This document shows, in pieces, positions 11,678-22,941 of a stretch of 64,000 bases of DNA. Origin of the DNA: Aquilaria yunnanensis (Eukaryota > Streptophyta > Magnoliopsida > Malvales > Thymelaeaceae); NCBI GenBank assembly GCA_039654915.1, contig CM077600.1:31059992-31123991 (forward strand). Reading direction: 5' to 3'. The number at the start of each line of letters is the position of its first letter. Position 1 is the first letter of the stretch. Position numbers and translations under genes: made by a program. The notes beneath the pieces were generated by a model. That model was not told the origin of the DNA, did not search any database, and saw only the letters and a list, made by a program, of their open reading frames with translations.

Positions 11678-12988
11678 ACACTATACCTTTAAATATCAAC
11701 ATTGGTACTGTTTGATGAACAGTAACTTGGTTTTGGGATAGTTGGGCTCAATTGATTTTGGGTCATAGTTCAGCAATTTTTTTTTTTTGCTTTTCTTAGG
11801 ATACACTATATTTCTAAATATCAACATCGGTGCTGTTGGATGAACAATAATTCGGTTTTGGGCTAATTTGAGCTCAGTTGGTTTTGGGTCATGATTCAGC
11901 AGTTTTTTTTTTTGCCTTCGATTTTGTTTTGTTTTTTTTTTATGATACAATTTATTTTTTTTTTTAGTTTTATCTCATTTCGTAAAGGCGCTTGCCTTTA
12001 TGAAGGCCTAGGTTGTAATTTTCCTGGTTTTCATCTGTATCACATTTTTTCGGTTAAAACGCGATTTCATTCCCTAACTTTCTAATTTTTTATTTTTTGG
12101 ACCTGAAATAAGTTCATGTTATATTTTAGTCCCTAAATCTCATAACTATTTAATTAAATCTTCTATTTGTTCTCTTGGCTCCCAAGTTTTTCTTTTTGTT
12201 GTTTTGTATGTACTATCTTCTAAAGTAAGACATTGGTGACCTTAATTTGTTTCTTTTGTAGTTAAATCATTTTTTATCTTTATTACGTCAATTGTTAAAT
12301 CCTTAATTCCTAAAGTTTTTTCAATTTTTTTTGTCTTGATCTTAAATTTTTTTTTATTGATTTGCTTTATTGTTGTTTTCTAAAATGAAGTTTTAATCAT
12401 TATTTCTATTATTATTCTTTCATTATTGATTATTAAGATTTGTAGCATATATTATTTATTTCAAGCTCTATAGTTTAATTAAGCAATTTGGTCCATAATT
12501 TTTAAATTTGAGAGTAAATTTTTCTAGATAAATTTTTCATCAATATTAAAAATTAAATTTTGTGTTAATAGGAGATGAAAATTGTTATTGATTTTTTTTA
12601 ATTAATAGGCCAAATATGTATTGTTTCGAAGCATGTAACATATTTTGTGTCGCACTGTTATTATTAAAATTTATTATAAAAAATATATACTACAATATGC
12701 TGGTCACCAAACCTTGCCATTTGTTCTCTTGGTCTCAAATTTTTTTGTCATTTTTTATTGTCTTCTAAAATAAAATATTGGTAACCATGATTTGTTTCTC
12801 TTATTTTTTGGCAGTAGCATTTTTAATTTCAGCATTCACCTAACAAGATGTGAATATTATTTTATTCCAAAATTACAATGGCAGAAACTTCAAAGTATAT
12901 TTTTTTGTTATATTAAGTTTTTACGTCATTCCATAAATTTATACAATGATCATATGAACCGTTACAATGCGCGACTTCCATGCACCTC
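11678..12988. mobile_element. Nested insertion inside the copia element
   Basis: Copia coding sequence stops at FKCN (about 11673) and resumes at about 12997 with a SKLTKEHKC stretch that normally follows it. The 1311 bp between are unrelated to copia and are flanked by GTAATT on both sides (11672-11677 and 12989-12994), a candidate target-site duplication. The insert holds a roughly 127-bp tandem duplication at its left end (about 11678-11804 and 11805-11930, each with a 'gggtcat..ttcagca' plus poly-T end) and a copy of the repeat family seen at 1.8-2.9 kb. It codes for nothing recognisable. Class unknown; it lacks TG...CA termini. Confidence 0.65.
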
Positions 12989-12994
12989 GTAATT

Positions 12995-13980
12995 TTAGAA
13001 GCAAACTAACTAAAGAGCACAAATGTATTGTGATTTTTTTTCTTGATTTTTATGTTTTGCAGGACCTTACTATAAGAAAGTTGGTTGGAGTGACTAAGTA
13101 AAAAGGAGGGTTGCATTATCTTGAGATGGACGAATAAGAAGGAGCGACACTAGCATCGAGAACTGAAAGTGTTCCTATGGAGTTGTGGCACCAAAGTCTC
13201 AAACACCCATCCAAAGATCATTTAAAAGTAATCTTGAGTTTATCTCATTTAAGTTCAGATAATAAAGAGTGTTTGGTTTGTCCATTAGCCAAGTCTACTA
13301 GATCTCTATTTTTTATAAGCGGTAATAGAGTAAGTTTTCCCTTTAAGTTGGTTCATATTGACATATGGGGACCATATCATATACCCTATACTAATGGATG
13401 TCACCTTTTTTTTACCATAGTACATGATTTTACGAGAATTGTGTAGACATATTTGATGAAACAAAAGAGTGATGCATGCATGATGTTCGAGAAGTTTTAC
13501 CACCTTGTCAACAACTAATTCGATTCTAAAGTGAAGGGTGTGAGGAGCAATAATGCCCTGGAACTAATCAGAGGATCGTTGACCACATTTTTCAAATCAA
13601 AAGGAAATTTGCACCAAACTACAAGCTCAGGTACACCCCAACAAAATAGAGTGGTGGAGTGAAAACATAAAGGCATTTTGAGCATAGCCTGAGGCTTAAG
13701 ACAACAAGCTAACTTACCTATAAAATTTTGGGCATCCTTGCAACCACTCACTTAATCAATCGACTCCCTACCTTAAGTTTGAAAAATAAAACACCTTATG
13801 AAGCTCTCTTCGATCGATCACCACATATGAAAATCTATGAGTCATTAGTTGCCTATGTTATGCAATCAACCCTCTGCATCCAAAGGATAAGTTTGAACCA
13901 AAAGCTCGACGATGTGTGTTTCTTGGTTATCCCACCAACAAGAAAAGTTACAGAGCCTATGATTTGGAGAAAATAAATTC
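12995..13980 (+). pseudogene. Copia integrase remnant
   Basis: Resumes with a VLQDLTIRKL stretch, then the GAG-pre-integrase/zinc motif: LWHQSLKH supplies the two histidines and CLVCPLAK the two cysteines (13171-13290). The catalytic core follows (VHIDIWGP at about 13350, HDFTRIV at about 13425), interrupted by a stop at 13444-13446, then frameshifted pieces including a TTHLINRLPT stretch (about 13733). Clearly inactive. Confidence 0.8.
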
Positions 13981-14382
13981 TTTACCTCAAGAGATGTTGT
14001 TTATTATGAGTCAGTTTTTCCATATAAGTTGAGGAAATAAAATGTTGCTAGAGATTTTGATCTTCGACAGCTAATTGAACACTCATATTTTTACTTATCC
14101 GATGAATTTTTTCAAATGGTGATGCTATGTAACAATGAAAACCCAGTAGTTATAAAACAACAAGCAGGACAATGTGCCACCAATGAGGATGAATAAAATG
14201 AAGTTTCAAAAGCATCACAGGTTGAGAAGGGAGGATAGCGTAGAAACAGCCAACTTAGACAAGTACTTTCTTACCATGCAGATTATGAATACAACCTCCC
14301 AGGATAAGAAAACAACTCTAACACAACTCTTGTAAGTAAGCCTTACTGCATTTCTTTCTACATAAGTAACAAAAATTTTTAT

Positions 14383-15198
14383 GTGAGCCACCAAAGTTTT
14401 CTTTATGCAATTCTAACATGTATAGAGCCTAAGTTCAATTTAATGGCTCAGAAGGAAGAAAATCATACATGGGATTTAGTAAAGCTGCCAAAAGGAAAAA
14501 TGATAGTGGGATGCAGATGGGTGTATGAAGTTAAACACAAATCAGATGACTCAATTGAGCATTACAAGGTGAGATTCGTCATAAAAAGATATACTTAAGT
14601 TGAGGGCCTTGACTATAATAAAACATTTGCACCTGTTGTGAAATTGACAATCGTTACGTTGTCTTTTGGTAGTGGCGGCCATGAAGTGATGAGAACTCCA
14701 CCAATTAGACATACACAATGCCTTTTTACATAGAGACATGCATAAGGAAATCTACATTGAGCCACCACTAGGCTATCTCAAGTCAGAATATGATCGAGTT
14801 TATCACTTAAAAAAATCACTTTATGGGCTAAAACAAGCTTTAAAAGAGTGGTTTGCAAAATTGTCATCGTCATTAAAACAATATGGGTTCATTTAATCAT
14901 ATACAAATTCATCCTTATTCATTCGTGTTAGTAATGACAATTTTTTTGCAATATTGGCATATGTAGATGGCATGATTATAGTTGGAAGTAATTCACAGGA
15001 ATGTAAAGAAATCAAGAAGTTCCTTCACAAGTGTTTTCATTTGAAAGACTTGAGGCGTCTTAAATATTTCCTCGGTCTTGACATAACACATGCTCCTACT
15101 GAAATCTTTGTCAATCAGAGGAAATATGCCTTAGACATCCTAGATGGTGTTGGACTTACTATAGCCAAGCTAAATGGAGTGCCCATGGCTCAATAACA
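14383..15198 (+). pseudogene. Copia reverse transcriptase remnant
   Basis: Recognisable copia-type RT: HTWDLVKLPKGK and the GCRWVYEVKHK stretch (about 14467-14535), a YNKTFAPVVK block after a stop (14610-14645), a YGLKQA-like block (about 14823), and the catalytic strand at about 14957-14985, which reads YVDG instead of YVDD. Loss of the second catalytic aspartate plus several stops and frameshifts make it inactive. Confidence 0.85.
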
Positions 15199-15234
15199 CA
15201 AATTAGGCTGATCTACAGCTCCATTCTTGAATGA

Positions 15235-15930
15235 CCCCAAACCATATCAATAATTGGTGGGATGAATCCTCTATTTCACAATCACCAGACCAGATATCAC
15301 ATTTGCAATGAATATATTGAGTCAATTCATGCAACAACTCACAGTGGAACACTATGATGCGGCCACCAAAGTCCTACGCTATATTAAAGAAGCTCCTGGG
15401 CAAGTTCTTCTTTTCTTAGGCAAGGTTTTTTTTTTCCCTCGTTACAATAAGTTGAAGTTAAAAGTTTTTTATGATGTAGATTGGGGTGGTTGCCTGAACA
15501 CACGGTGGTCAATAACATGTTACTATACATCACTTGGAGATGCGCCTTTATCCTGGCGAACAAAGAAAAGCATCAACAGTAAACGGGTCTTCTGCATAGG
15601 AGGAATATAGGTCCATGGCAGTAGCAACAAGTGAACTCCTTTGGCTAAGTACTCTATTGAAGAACTTGACTTTAGATTCTTTGCCAACCATGGAGCATTT
15701 TTATGATAATTAGGTAGCCATACACATTACTGCTAATCCCTTATACCATGAGAGGACAAAATACATAGAAATGGATTGTCACTTTGTTAGAGAATGGATT
15801 CAATCTAGTGAACTCTCAACAAAGTACATTGGCTTTGATGAATAGTCGGTAGGTTTGTTCACCAAAGCCCTTACTCATGCTCAATTTCATGTGCTTATAA
15901 GCAAGCTTGGTATTTCACTACTCTTATGCT
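15235..15930 (+). pseudogene. Copia RNase H remnant
   Basis: Follows RT after a stop. I see an AATKVLRYIK stretch (about 15360), SWRTKKS (about 15550), MAVATSELLWL (about 15615), HERTKYIEMDCHFVRE (about 15747) and a closing LFTKAL...LISKLGI (about 15855-15920), the usual end of copia polyproteins just before the polypurine tract. Several in-frame stops. Confidence 0.85.
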
Positions 15931-15937
15931 TTAGCTT

Positions 15938-15946
15938 GAGAGGGGA
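15938..15946 (+). other. Copia polypurine tract
   Basis: GAGAGGGGA lies immediately upstream of the 3' LTR, where second-strand priming takes place in LTR retrotransposons. Confidence 0.8.
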
Positions 15947-16158
15947 TGTTGAAAGTTGGACTCCATCTCTAATTGTGTTTTATCTTTTAGTTTTATCTTC
16001 TACTGGCCTTTATTTACACCTAGCCTTTATCTCTTAGTAGCCTAATCCTAGTAGGTAACTTTGTATGCGCTATATATATTATTTCCATGTAACCATTGTG
16101 GTCAAATGAAGCATACACATATTCTTCCAAATTCTATGTATTCTTCCAAATTTTTACA
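15947..16158 (+). repeat. Copia 3' LTR
   Basis: 212 bp, begins TGTTGAAAGTTGGACTCC and ends TTTTTACA. Shorter than the 5' LTR through small deletions. Followed by the duplicated GTATA. Confidence 0.92.
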
Positions 16159-16163
16159 GTATA

Positions 16164-17340
16164 AAACCATGAATTATTTATATAAAGCTATGAATTATTT
16201 GTGTGGAGCTAAGGAATTTTTTGGAACATATTACAGATACTATAGTGAAACATGAAGACATGCAAAGTATTTCAGTTGGTGGGAAAATTGAGCTTGAACA
16301 AAGTTTGTACTTGTAACTGCGTTCTTATTGTATGAAATTGATATATTGTATACGAATTAAGTTTCTATTGTACCAAAATGATAACATATTATATAAAACT
16401 AAGTTCACATTGTGTAATTACAGAAATTGATATTTTGATTTATAAAACTACCTTTCATGTTATATTGAATCGAAATAGTAATGTGCAAGATTAGATGTTT
16501 ACTGAACAAAAACATGTTTCATATTGAAAAAGATTGAGTTCATTTAAAAAAAAAGGCTTTTCCTATATAAAATTGAATTTCCATCATGAAGTCTAACAAA
16601 AACTCTTTCAATATGAAACTGAATTCTTAATATATTCAACTGATAACGTATTATATGGAACTAATATCCAAATGTATGCAACTATTTAAACACAATTAAT
16701 TCTATGAAAAAATTGAATGAATGATATTGATTTTCAATAATTATAATAATTATCATATTATTGTTATTGTTTCCTTAAGATTACCTCTTCAAGTTAATTC
16801 AAATTAAAAAAAATTTCATAAAAAAAATTTGAATAGATTTAATATATTCCTTAATTATCCCAATCAAATATGAATAATCTATTTTAAATTATCCCTAATA
16901 TAAACTCTGTCTTATCCAAATTAAAATTAACATGTGCTAATTTCTCTCACCTAAACTAATGGAAGTTAAACGACACCAAACATGAAGCATGTGCTCTCAG
17001 AAGCATTTCAGATTCAGACTGATATGCATGATACATCTAATGTGCCAAATTATGAACCTACGACAATAGTTTAGTTTAAGTTAGAGCAACTCTAATAGAT
17101 TATCCATTTTACAAATTTTCTCCATTTTCATACAACAAGGAATGAAATGAACGAAAAAAGTCAATTTCTATATCTGTAGAAAGTATAAAAATTTTAGAGA
17201 ATGAAAAAGTAATAAATTTTCAACATTATTCACTCCATCCAACTCAAATTTGTTTTAAATATATGAAATTTTTTTAGTTATTATAGTAACTAAACTAATC
17301 ATTAGTTTGAATTTGTTTTAATGCATAATATTTAATAAGT
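16164..17340. other. AT-rich intergenic sequence
   Basis: Short periodic AT-rich phrases ('aaactgaattc', 'tatataaaact') but no gene, RNA or element that I can support. Confidence 0.55.
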
Positions 17341-17418
17341 AACATTCTATAAAGTAGCCCCTTCCCCCTTTCTTATTTTACAAAAACGTCAGAGAAGCTG
17401 TCGGAGTTGTTTGTTAGG

Positions 17419-17510
17419 CGACCCGTTAGTTGGGGGCAATGCTCCGCAGATTGGCGCACCGCGCACGGTAAACAGAGGCAATAACCGCCATTATTTCAAC
17501 GTTACCGTTG
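17419..17510. promoter_or_regulatory. Possible mitosis-specific (MSA-like) motifs upstream of the kinesin
   Basis: In an unusually GC-rich patch (17390-17540) two AACGG cores lie on the - strand: ACTAACGGGT (17421-17430) and GTCAACGGTAAC (about 17501-17512). AACGG is the core of the MSA element bound by three-repeat MYB factors in G2/M genes, which include several plant kinesins. The match to the full consensus is partial and the transcription start is not known. Confidence 0.35.
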
Positions 17511-17714
17511 ACGGCAAGTCTCTGCGCCGTGGGATAGCAGTTAATCAAAATTATAGCTAATCTGTTTCTGATGTCCAATAATTATCCGACACGTATTGAA
17601 TTGATAATTATCTTAGGGGAACCAAGTTGGAGCATCTATTTTAGTGATGTAGAGGATAATGGTAAAGTCTCTTTCCTCCCAGTCAAGGGACTCACAAATT
17701 TTGGCAGATAAAAA

Positions 17715-18807
17715 TTGAAAAATTGCAGATCTTCGTCCAACCCACTCCAACGAACAAATATTTTAACAATTTCCTTCTTTTTTCCTTTTTTGTTTCTGAT
17801 TGGTTTTCTGTTTTTGGGTACAATTATTTCTCTGATTTCCCCCTACGCTGTCCGCTCCTCGCGCTTCAGCAGTCCCGCTTCACTTCAAAATTTTCCCCTA
17901 AAACAAACTTTTGCCGGTCGTCTTTTAGATCCGGACCTACCAAAAGATTCCTGTGTTTTACTGAAAATCACGGCAATTTCGTTTCCTTTAAACGTTTACT
18001 AATGTTCTGTAACCTTAAAAACTGTTGAAACTTGAGATCACTTTATTTCGATCTCCTAATAATCAGGGTCCATTGAGTGTTCAATCATTGAAAACAACAG
18101 ATATCCACATGATTTCTACTCCTGGGGCTTCCAAAAACTCTAGATTTTTGAAAAATTTGTTTCCAGCTTTTGACCCTTCCTGTTCCTCTCACAAGGAATC
18201 TGGATCCTTCATTTTAAAGTTACCAACTTTACCTTCATAGCTTGCTTGTCTGCTGCTACTTCTACTCCATTCAAGTCATACTGCGAAACTTACTTGATAT
18301 TGGCTGGGGTTTGAACTTTGACAGTCTGTCATCTTCGCTTCTGCTAAACTAGTCTCATCGTTTTCTGAACGTTTAGTTTTACTGCTTTAGTGCTTGAATG
18401 TTCTTTAGGAGTATTTCTTATGCCCGAAGCATTTCTATGTTGTTACTCTGGTTTCCTTTTTTTTTTCAAAATTATGGTCCTGTTTGTTTCTTGATTTCTT
18501 TTCGCCCCTTTTCCGGTTGTTCTCTTCTGTTTAGTTTCTGGCATCTAAATAAAGAATTGTTTGTTTATCAGTTGCTTTAAGTTGTTCTATCTTTCAAGCT
18601 ATTCATTACAAAAGGTGTTTCCTTTTGTTTATTCCCATCTGCACTTGCTAAATTAACTGGTCAAAGGGACCTCCAGTTTTTCAACACCTGCGTGTTCTTC
18701 TCATCAGCTGTTTATGAGTTTATCCCTTCCACAAAATCTCTCGGGCTTTTCATTCTTCAGGGGCCCTCAGGAGGGGTTGTTAAATTCAATTTGGTTGGCT
18801 GCTGAAG
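17715..18807 (+). other. Probable 5' leader region of the KIN-14 gene
   Basis: Pyrimidine-rich sequence between the GC-rich patch and the first coding ATG. It holds short upstream frames, for example an ATG at 18109 that stays open for 43 codons to 18240, and a good acceptor-like 'cattcttcag' ending near 18758. A 5' untranslated exon with a leader intron is plausible, but its borders cannot be fixed from sequence alone. Confidence 0.35.
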
Positions 18808-21634
18808 ATGTTTATTTCAACTGAATCAGAACAGATCCACCCGCATCCAGATTCTGCAGAAGAGTCTTTGGAATTTTCTTCAATGACATCTAATTCTGAT
18901 TCACCTTTGCTTTCGGCCGTTTACACTGATATTAGTGTGGTTCCCGAGCAAGAGAAGGGTGAGCTAGAGAGATTGATATCTAACCTAGAAGGTATGAGCC
19001 TTGGAATTCAATTTATAATGAATTAAGGGTCACAATTGTATTAAGCAAATGAGTTCGCAGCAATGGGTAAGTATGGGGTGCGTTGGCTTCTTCTTTCAGG
19101 GGAAGTTGAAGCGTTGAGGATGAAGCAGAGATCATTGGATGAGAAGAGGCGGGAGGCACTGAACCAGATATTAGACATTAAAGGCATTGATATTTTTATT
19201 TGTTGTTTTCTGGTTAAGCATGTCTAGTTTATTTGCTGTGTGAAATTTGCAAGGAAATGATTAAATTGCAGGATCTATTAGGGTGTTTTGTCGAGTTAGG
19301 CCGTTCCTAACGAAAGAGAAGAGGAGAATGCTTGAACCGGTTTCAACTGGATTTGACACAGTTGTGGTAAAATCACCTGGGATCAAGAAAGGTTTTGGAT
19401 TTGACAAGGTGTTTGACCCTGCAGCTAATCAAGGTCAGCGGCCATTTTTTTTTTCTCTTGTTGCTTGGGCAATACATTATAGTGGTTTTCAGATGTAGTA
19501 AGAGATTGTTTTTCGCTTGAAAAATCCTTCAGAAGATGTTTTTGCGGAGGTGGAACCAATTCTCAGATCTGCTCTTGATGGGCATAATGTGTGCATTTTT
19601 GCGTACGGTCAAACTGGCACAGGCAAAACGTTTACCATGGTAACACACTGAGAGCTCAGATGTGGTTTTATTGTTGCTGTGGTGGGTGAGATTCAGTGAT
19701 TCGATTTTCCTGACTGATAGATGGTAACACTGTTACAGGAAGGCACGAATGATCAGCCAGGAATTGTTCCTCGAGCTCTGAAAGAACTTTTCCAACAAGC
19801 TTCTTATGAGGACTTGTCTTCAGTTAGCATCTCAATGAGCATGCTTGAAGTTTATATGGGAAATGTAAAAGATCTACTTGCTCCAAGGCAGGAACTGAGG
19901 GCAAACAGAACAGTTGCTAGATGGTAATAAGATTTCACCAAACAACTTGCATATATAGGCAAGTTTAGGTGTCAAACAGATGGCCTATTCATCTGTTGCA
20001 TGCCGTAATTAGGCTAATTCCATCACAGTAATCTCAACATTCAAACAGATCCTAAGGGGTGTGTAGACATTGAAGGCCTGACAGAAGTCCAGATATCTGA
20101 TTTTGCTGACGCAAGATGGTGGTATGGAAGGGGAAAGCGGGTAAGATCGACTTCATGGACTAACGTGAATGAGGCATCAAGCCGGTCTCACTGGTGGGTT
20201 ACTTGTTGAGCTTGATCTTATGAATGGCTTCATAGGTTGATTTGGGTTGATAATTATTTTATCCTTTTAGTTCTATATGTCCAGCTTAACTAGGGTCTCC
20301 ATTTTGCGGCACCAAAATGCGATGGAAGAAAAAGCAGAAGTAAGCAAACTTTGGATGATTGATCTTGGAGGAAGTGAGCGCTTGCTAAAAACTGGAGCAA
20401 CTGGACAAACTCTTGATGAGGGAAGGGCCATAAATCTCTCCCTTTCTGCTCTAGGTGATGTTATTGCTGCTTTAAGAAGGAAAAAAGGGCATGTGCCTTA
20501 CAGGCAAGTCCTTCCTAGCTGGCTTTCACTTTGGGGTTCTTTTCTGCTTCATCCATTGTCTAATCTCTGGGAACGTAACAGCCCATGATACTCTATCTTA
20601 CTTTTTCATTTGATCATAGAGGGGTTGGATTACATTGACATTTGTCTGTTTGGTTGCAGAAATAGCAAGCTGACCCAAATTCTGAAAGATTCCCTAGGTA
20701 CAGCACCACATGGTGCTTCTTTTGCTTGCTAGAAGCCCTTTTTTCTGCATTAGAACACTGGTTTTAAGTCGTTACTTTCATATATGTGCCAAATCATTTT
20801 AGGCAATGATTCAAAGGTCCTGATGCTAGTCCACATAAGCCCGAGTGAAGAAGATGTTAGTGAGACGATCTGTTCCTTGAGCTTTGCTAAGAGGGCAAGA
20901 GCAGTAGAATCCTGCAGAGAAATCCCTGAGGTACATTTTGATAATTGTCTGCTTGCTAGTTGGCGCATTACTCACTAATTTTCGTCCCACTGTGAAAACT
21001 GTCTCTAAAAACCTTTGCCACTCTTCAGGAATTGAAGAAGCTGAAAGAAAAACGAATTGCAGAACGTGAAGTGGACATGAGAGAAGCAGACAAAGATTAT
21101 CAGAAAGTTAGGAATCAACTACACAAAACCGAGTTTTTGTTGAGAGAAAACAGAAAACTTCACTCAACCTCATATGGGGCTCCCCAAGATGATGAAAATC
21201 TGGAAGCCACTAAAGAAGTTGTAAGGGAAGAAGTCACTGAAACCGCCGGGGCATGCAAACAAATTACCAAAAAAAATTTCTTAGGTTCTCTGCCTCGATT
21301 CATGACATCTACAGTTGCGAGCCGTCAAAGACAAAGTGATGTAGAAAGAGAAGTTGCAGCAAAGGCAAGAAGCTTGAAATCAGGATATAGAACTTCTATA
21401 CGGCTCTCGGGATCTCAGCCACTCAGCTTTTCAGATCTCCATTTAAGAGCAATTCTACGAAGTGCAAACGAAAGACCTCGCAGAGCAGAGACAATTGCTT
21501 GTGATCCAAAATGCAATGGCTTGAATCTGAAGAAAACCTCTTTGCCAGGAAACAAGCCTGTCACAGGATCTGATCCTAATGTGAGAGTTACACGAGCTGG
21601 TCTTCACAGGAGAAGGATGTCTGCGTTGGTCTAA
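18808..21634 (+). CDS. KIN-14 family kinesin (minus-end-directed type motor)
   Basis: Ten coding exons: 18808-18991, 19100-19183, 19272-19433, 19533-19639, 19739-19923, 20029-20193, 20285-20503, 20660-20697, 20803-20930, 21029-21634. They join in frame to 625 aa. A short N-terminal segment and coiled coil (about 50-88) lead into the motor, starting [11 protein letters not shown] at about residue 90. Motor motifs: P-loop GQTGTGKT (169-176), switch I SSRSH (291-295), switch II DLGGSE (322-327), then YRNSKLT. The neck-before-motor order and [13 protein letters not shown] are typical of plant KIN-14 (kinesin-14) motors. A second coiled coil (about 425-475) precedes a basic, serine-rich tail. Introns 2 and 7 use GC donors (19184-19185 and 20504-20505). 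The ATG is the first in frame after a TAA 33 bp upstream. Probably a microtubule motor in spindle or cytoplasmic arrays; a KIN-14T-like assignment is only a guess. All ATPase motifs look intact. Confidence 0.9.
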
Positions 21635-22941
21635 AACCATTGCCAAACTCTATATAAATCATGCTTATCAACATTCTTTTTTAATTTTTCTTTGTATAAC
21701 TGAAATCGTTTGGCCTGATTTTTCCTCCTTTTTTCACGGAAGGAGTTCATGTGGTCGAGGGTGTTTTTACATGATATCTAAAGCGTGTTTTGTCAGCTTG
21801 ATGGGATCTAGGATGATTTTTTATGCTACTGATCTCTTTTTAGTTTTGGTTTTGACTGTAATGTTTGTAACCTGACTGTTGAGATTTGCATAGCAGTTAT
21901 TTTTAATTTAAGATAAAGTTTATATATGTTTGTTTGTACTACAATTTTTAAGATTGAAAAGTTTTCACCAAAAAAAAGAAAAGAAAAGAAAAGTATCTAT
22001 ACCAATTCTTCACTTCTTTTCTATGAGTTTTCTGTTAAATTTTGACTTTGAGTACAAATTGTACACACATAAAATTAGTTCTTCTTATCCTATTTAATTG
22101 GAATTACATGCAAATTTTCTTGAAGCTATTGGTCAGCAGGTAAGAGTAGAAAAAAAAAAACTGTATTACTTTTTGTTGCCATATCCAAGTTTTGAGTTCT
22201 GGCTAATGTTCACTTATGATATCCGCAAGTTTCAGACCATTTCAGGTGTGGGTGTTAAACCTTCCTATGTTATCATCCGAGTATTGAGCTGTTTTCGTCA
22301 ATTTTTAATACTTAGTGGTTTATTAATCATAATTGGCCAAAGTTGATGGGCAAATGAAAAGTTAACAAGGTCGGGTAAGTTGGTAGTAGTTATTAACTTA
22401 TTATAGACGTGAAAGTTTGATGGACAAAATAGGGAGTTATGCATCTAGAAAAATTTTAGGTAAACACCATTAAATGAGAAGTATGCTATATGTTGCATAT
22501 TCATTTTGAAAGTATATAATTATTGTACCATTTGACCTTTTGTTAACTTTTATTATTGAAGAATATTCTTTATGTTGAATCATTAAAATATTTCCTATAT
22601 TGCATCTCTCATTCTTTTAAGTCAGATTTTCATTATTCTTCCACAGTAAGATTTAACAAAAGAATAAATAATGTAATAACTACATACTTACAAGATAAAT
22701 AGTTTAGTATTTTATACTTTTAAGATAGACATATTTCCTGATGTTTTATAACTCTCATCCTATTTCTTTTTAAAGAAAACCAAAACGACGACATTCTCGA
22801 TTTTTGGATTCGTGAAGGGTGAAGACTGATGTCTTCACCTCGCTTTTTCTCGAGGTAATCGTCTCCAAAGCGACACCGTTCTTGTCGTCCCTATCTTTCG
22901 AAGAAAATCGACACAAGAAGAAAAAAATTTTCGAGCCACCA
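21635..22941. other. Kinesin 3' flank, intergenic sequence and next gene's 5' flank
   Basis: Probable kinesin 3' UTR up to about 21900, then AT-rich DNA with no recognisable gene. The last 150 bp (about 22790-22941) are more GC-rich and are probably the promoter and 5' UTR of the methyltransferase gene. Confidence 0.45.

Larger units (their letters stand above)
10819..16158 (+). mobile_element. Ty1/copia LTR retrotransposon, degenerate, with nested insertion
   Basis: A complete structural unit: two LTRs (10819-11047 and 15947-16158), both TG...CA, flanked by the perfect 5-bp target-site duplication GTATA (10814-10818 and 16159-16163). A primer-binding site complementary to initiator tRNA-Met follows the 5' LTR and a polypurine tract precedes the 3' LTR. 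The interior has the copia order protease, integrase, reverse transcriptase, RNase H on the + strand, all broken by stops and frameshifts. A 1.3-kb foreign insertion splits the protease-integrase junction. LTRs differ in length and by many substitutions, so the element is old and cannot move on its own. It is inserted in non-genic AT-rich DNA. Confidence 0.93.

Noticed and set aside
11678..11690. CACTA transposon start (CACTA at 11679)
   Set aside because: No TAGTG end and no 3-bp duplication at the other border; the GTAATT flanks do not fit CACTA.
18109..18240. First coding exon of the kinesin
   Set aside because: The frame ends in a stop and offers no donor that joins it in frame to 19100 or to 18808; more likely an upstream ORF or noise.
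22819..22941. N-terminal extension of the methyltransferase gene
   Set aside because: It would need a GTG start. The ATG at 22942 has a good context and is followed directly by the membrane segment.
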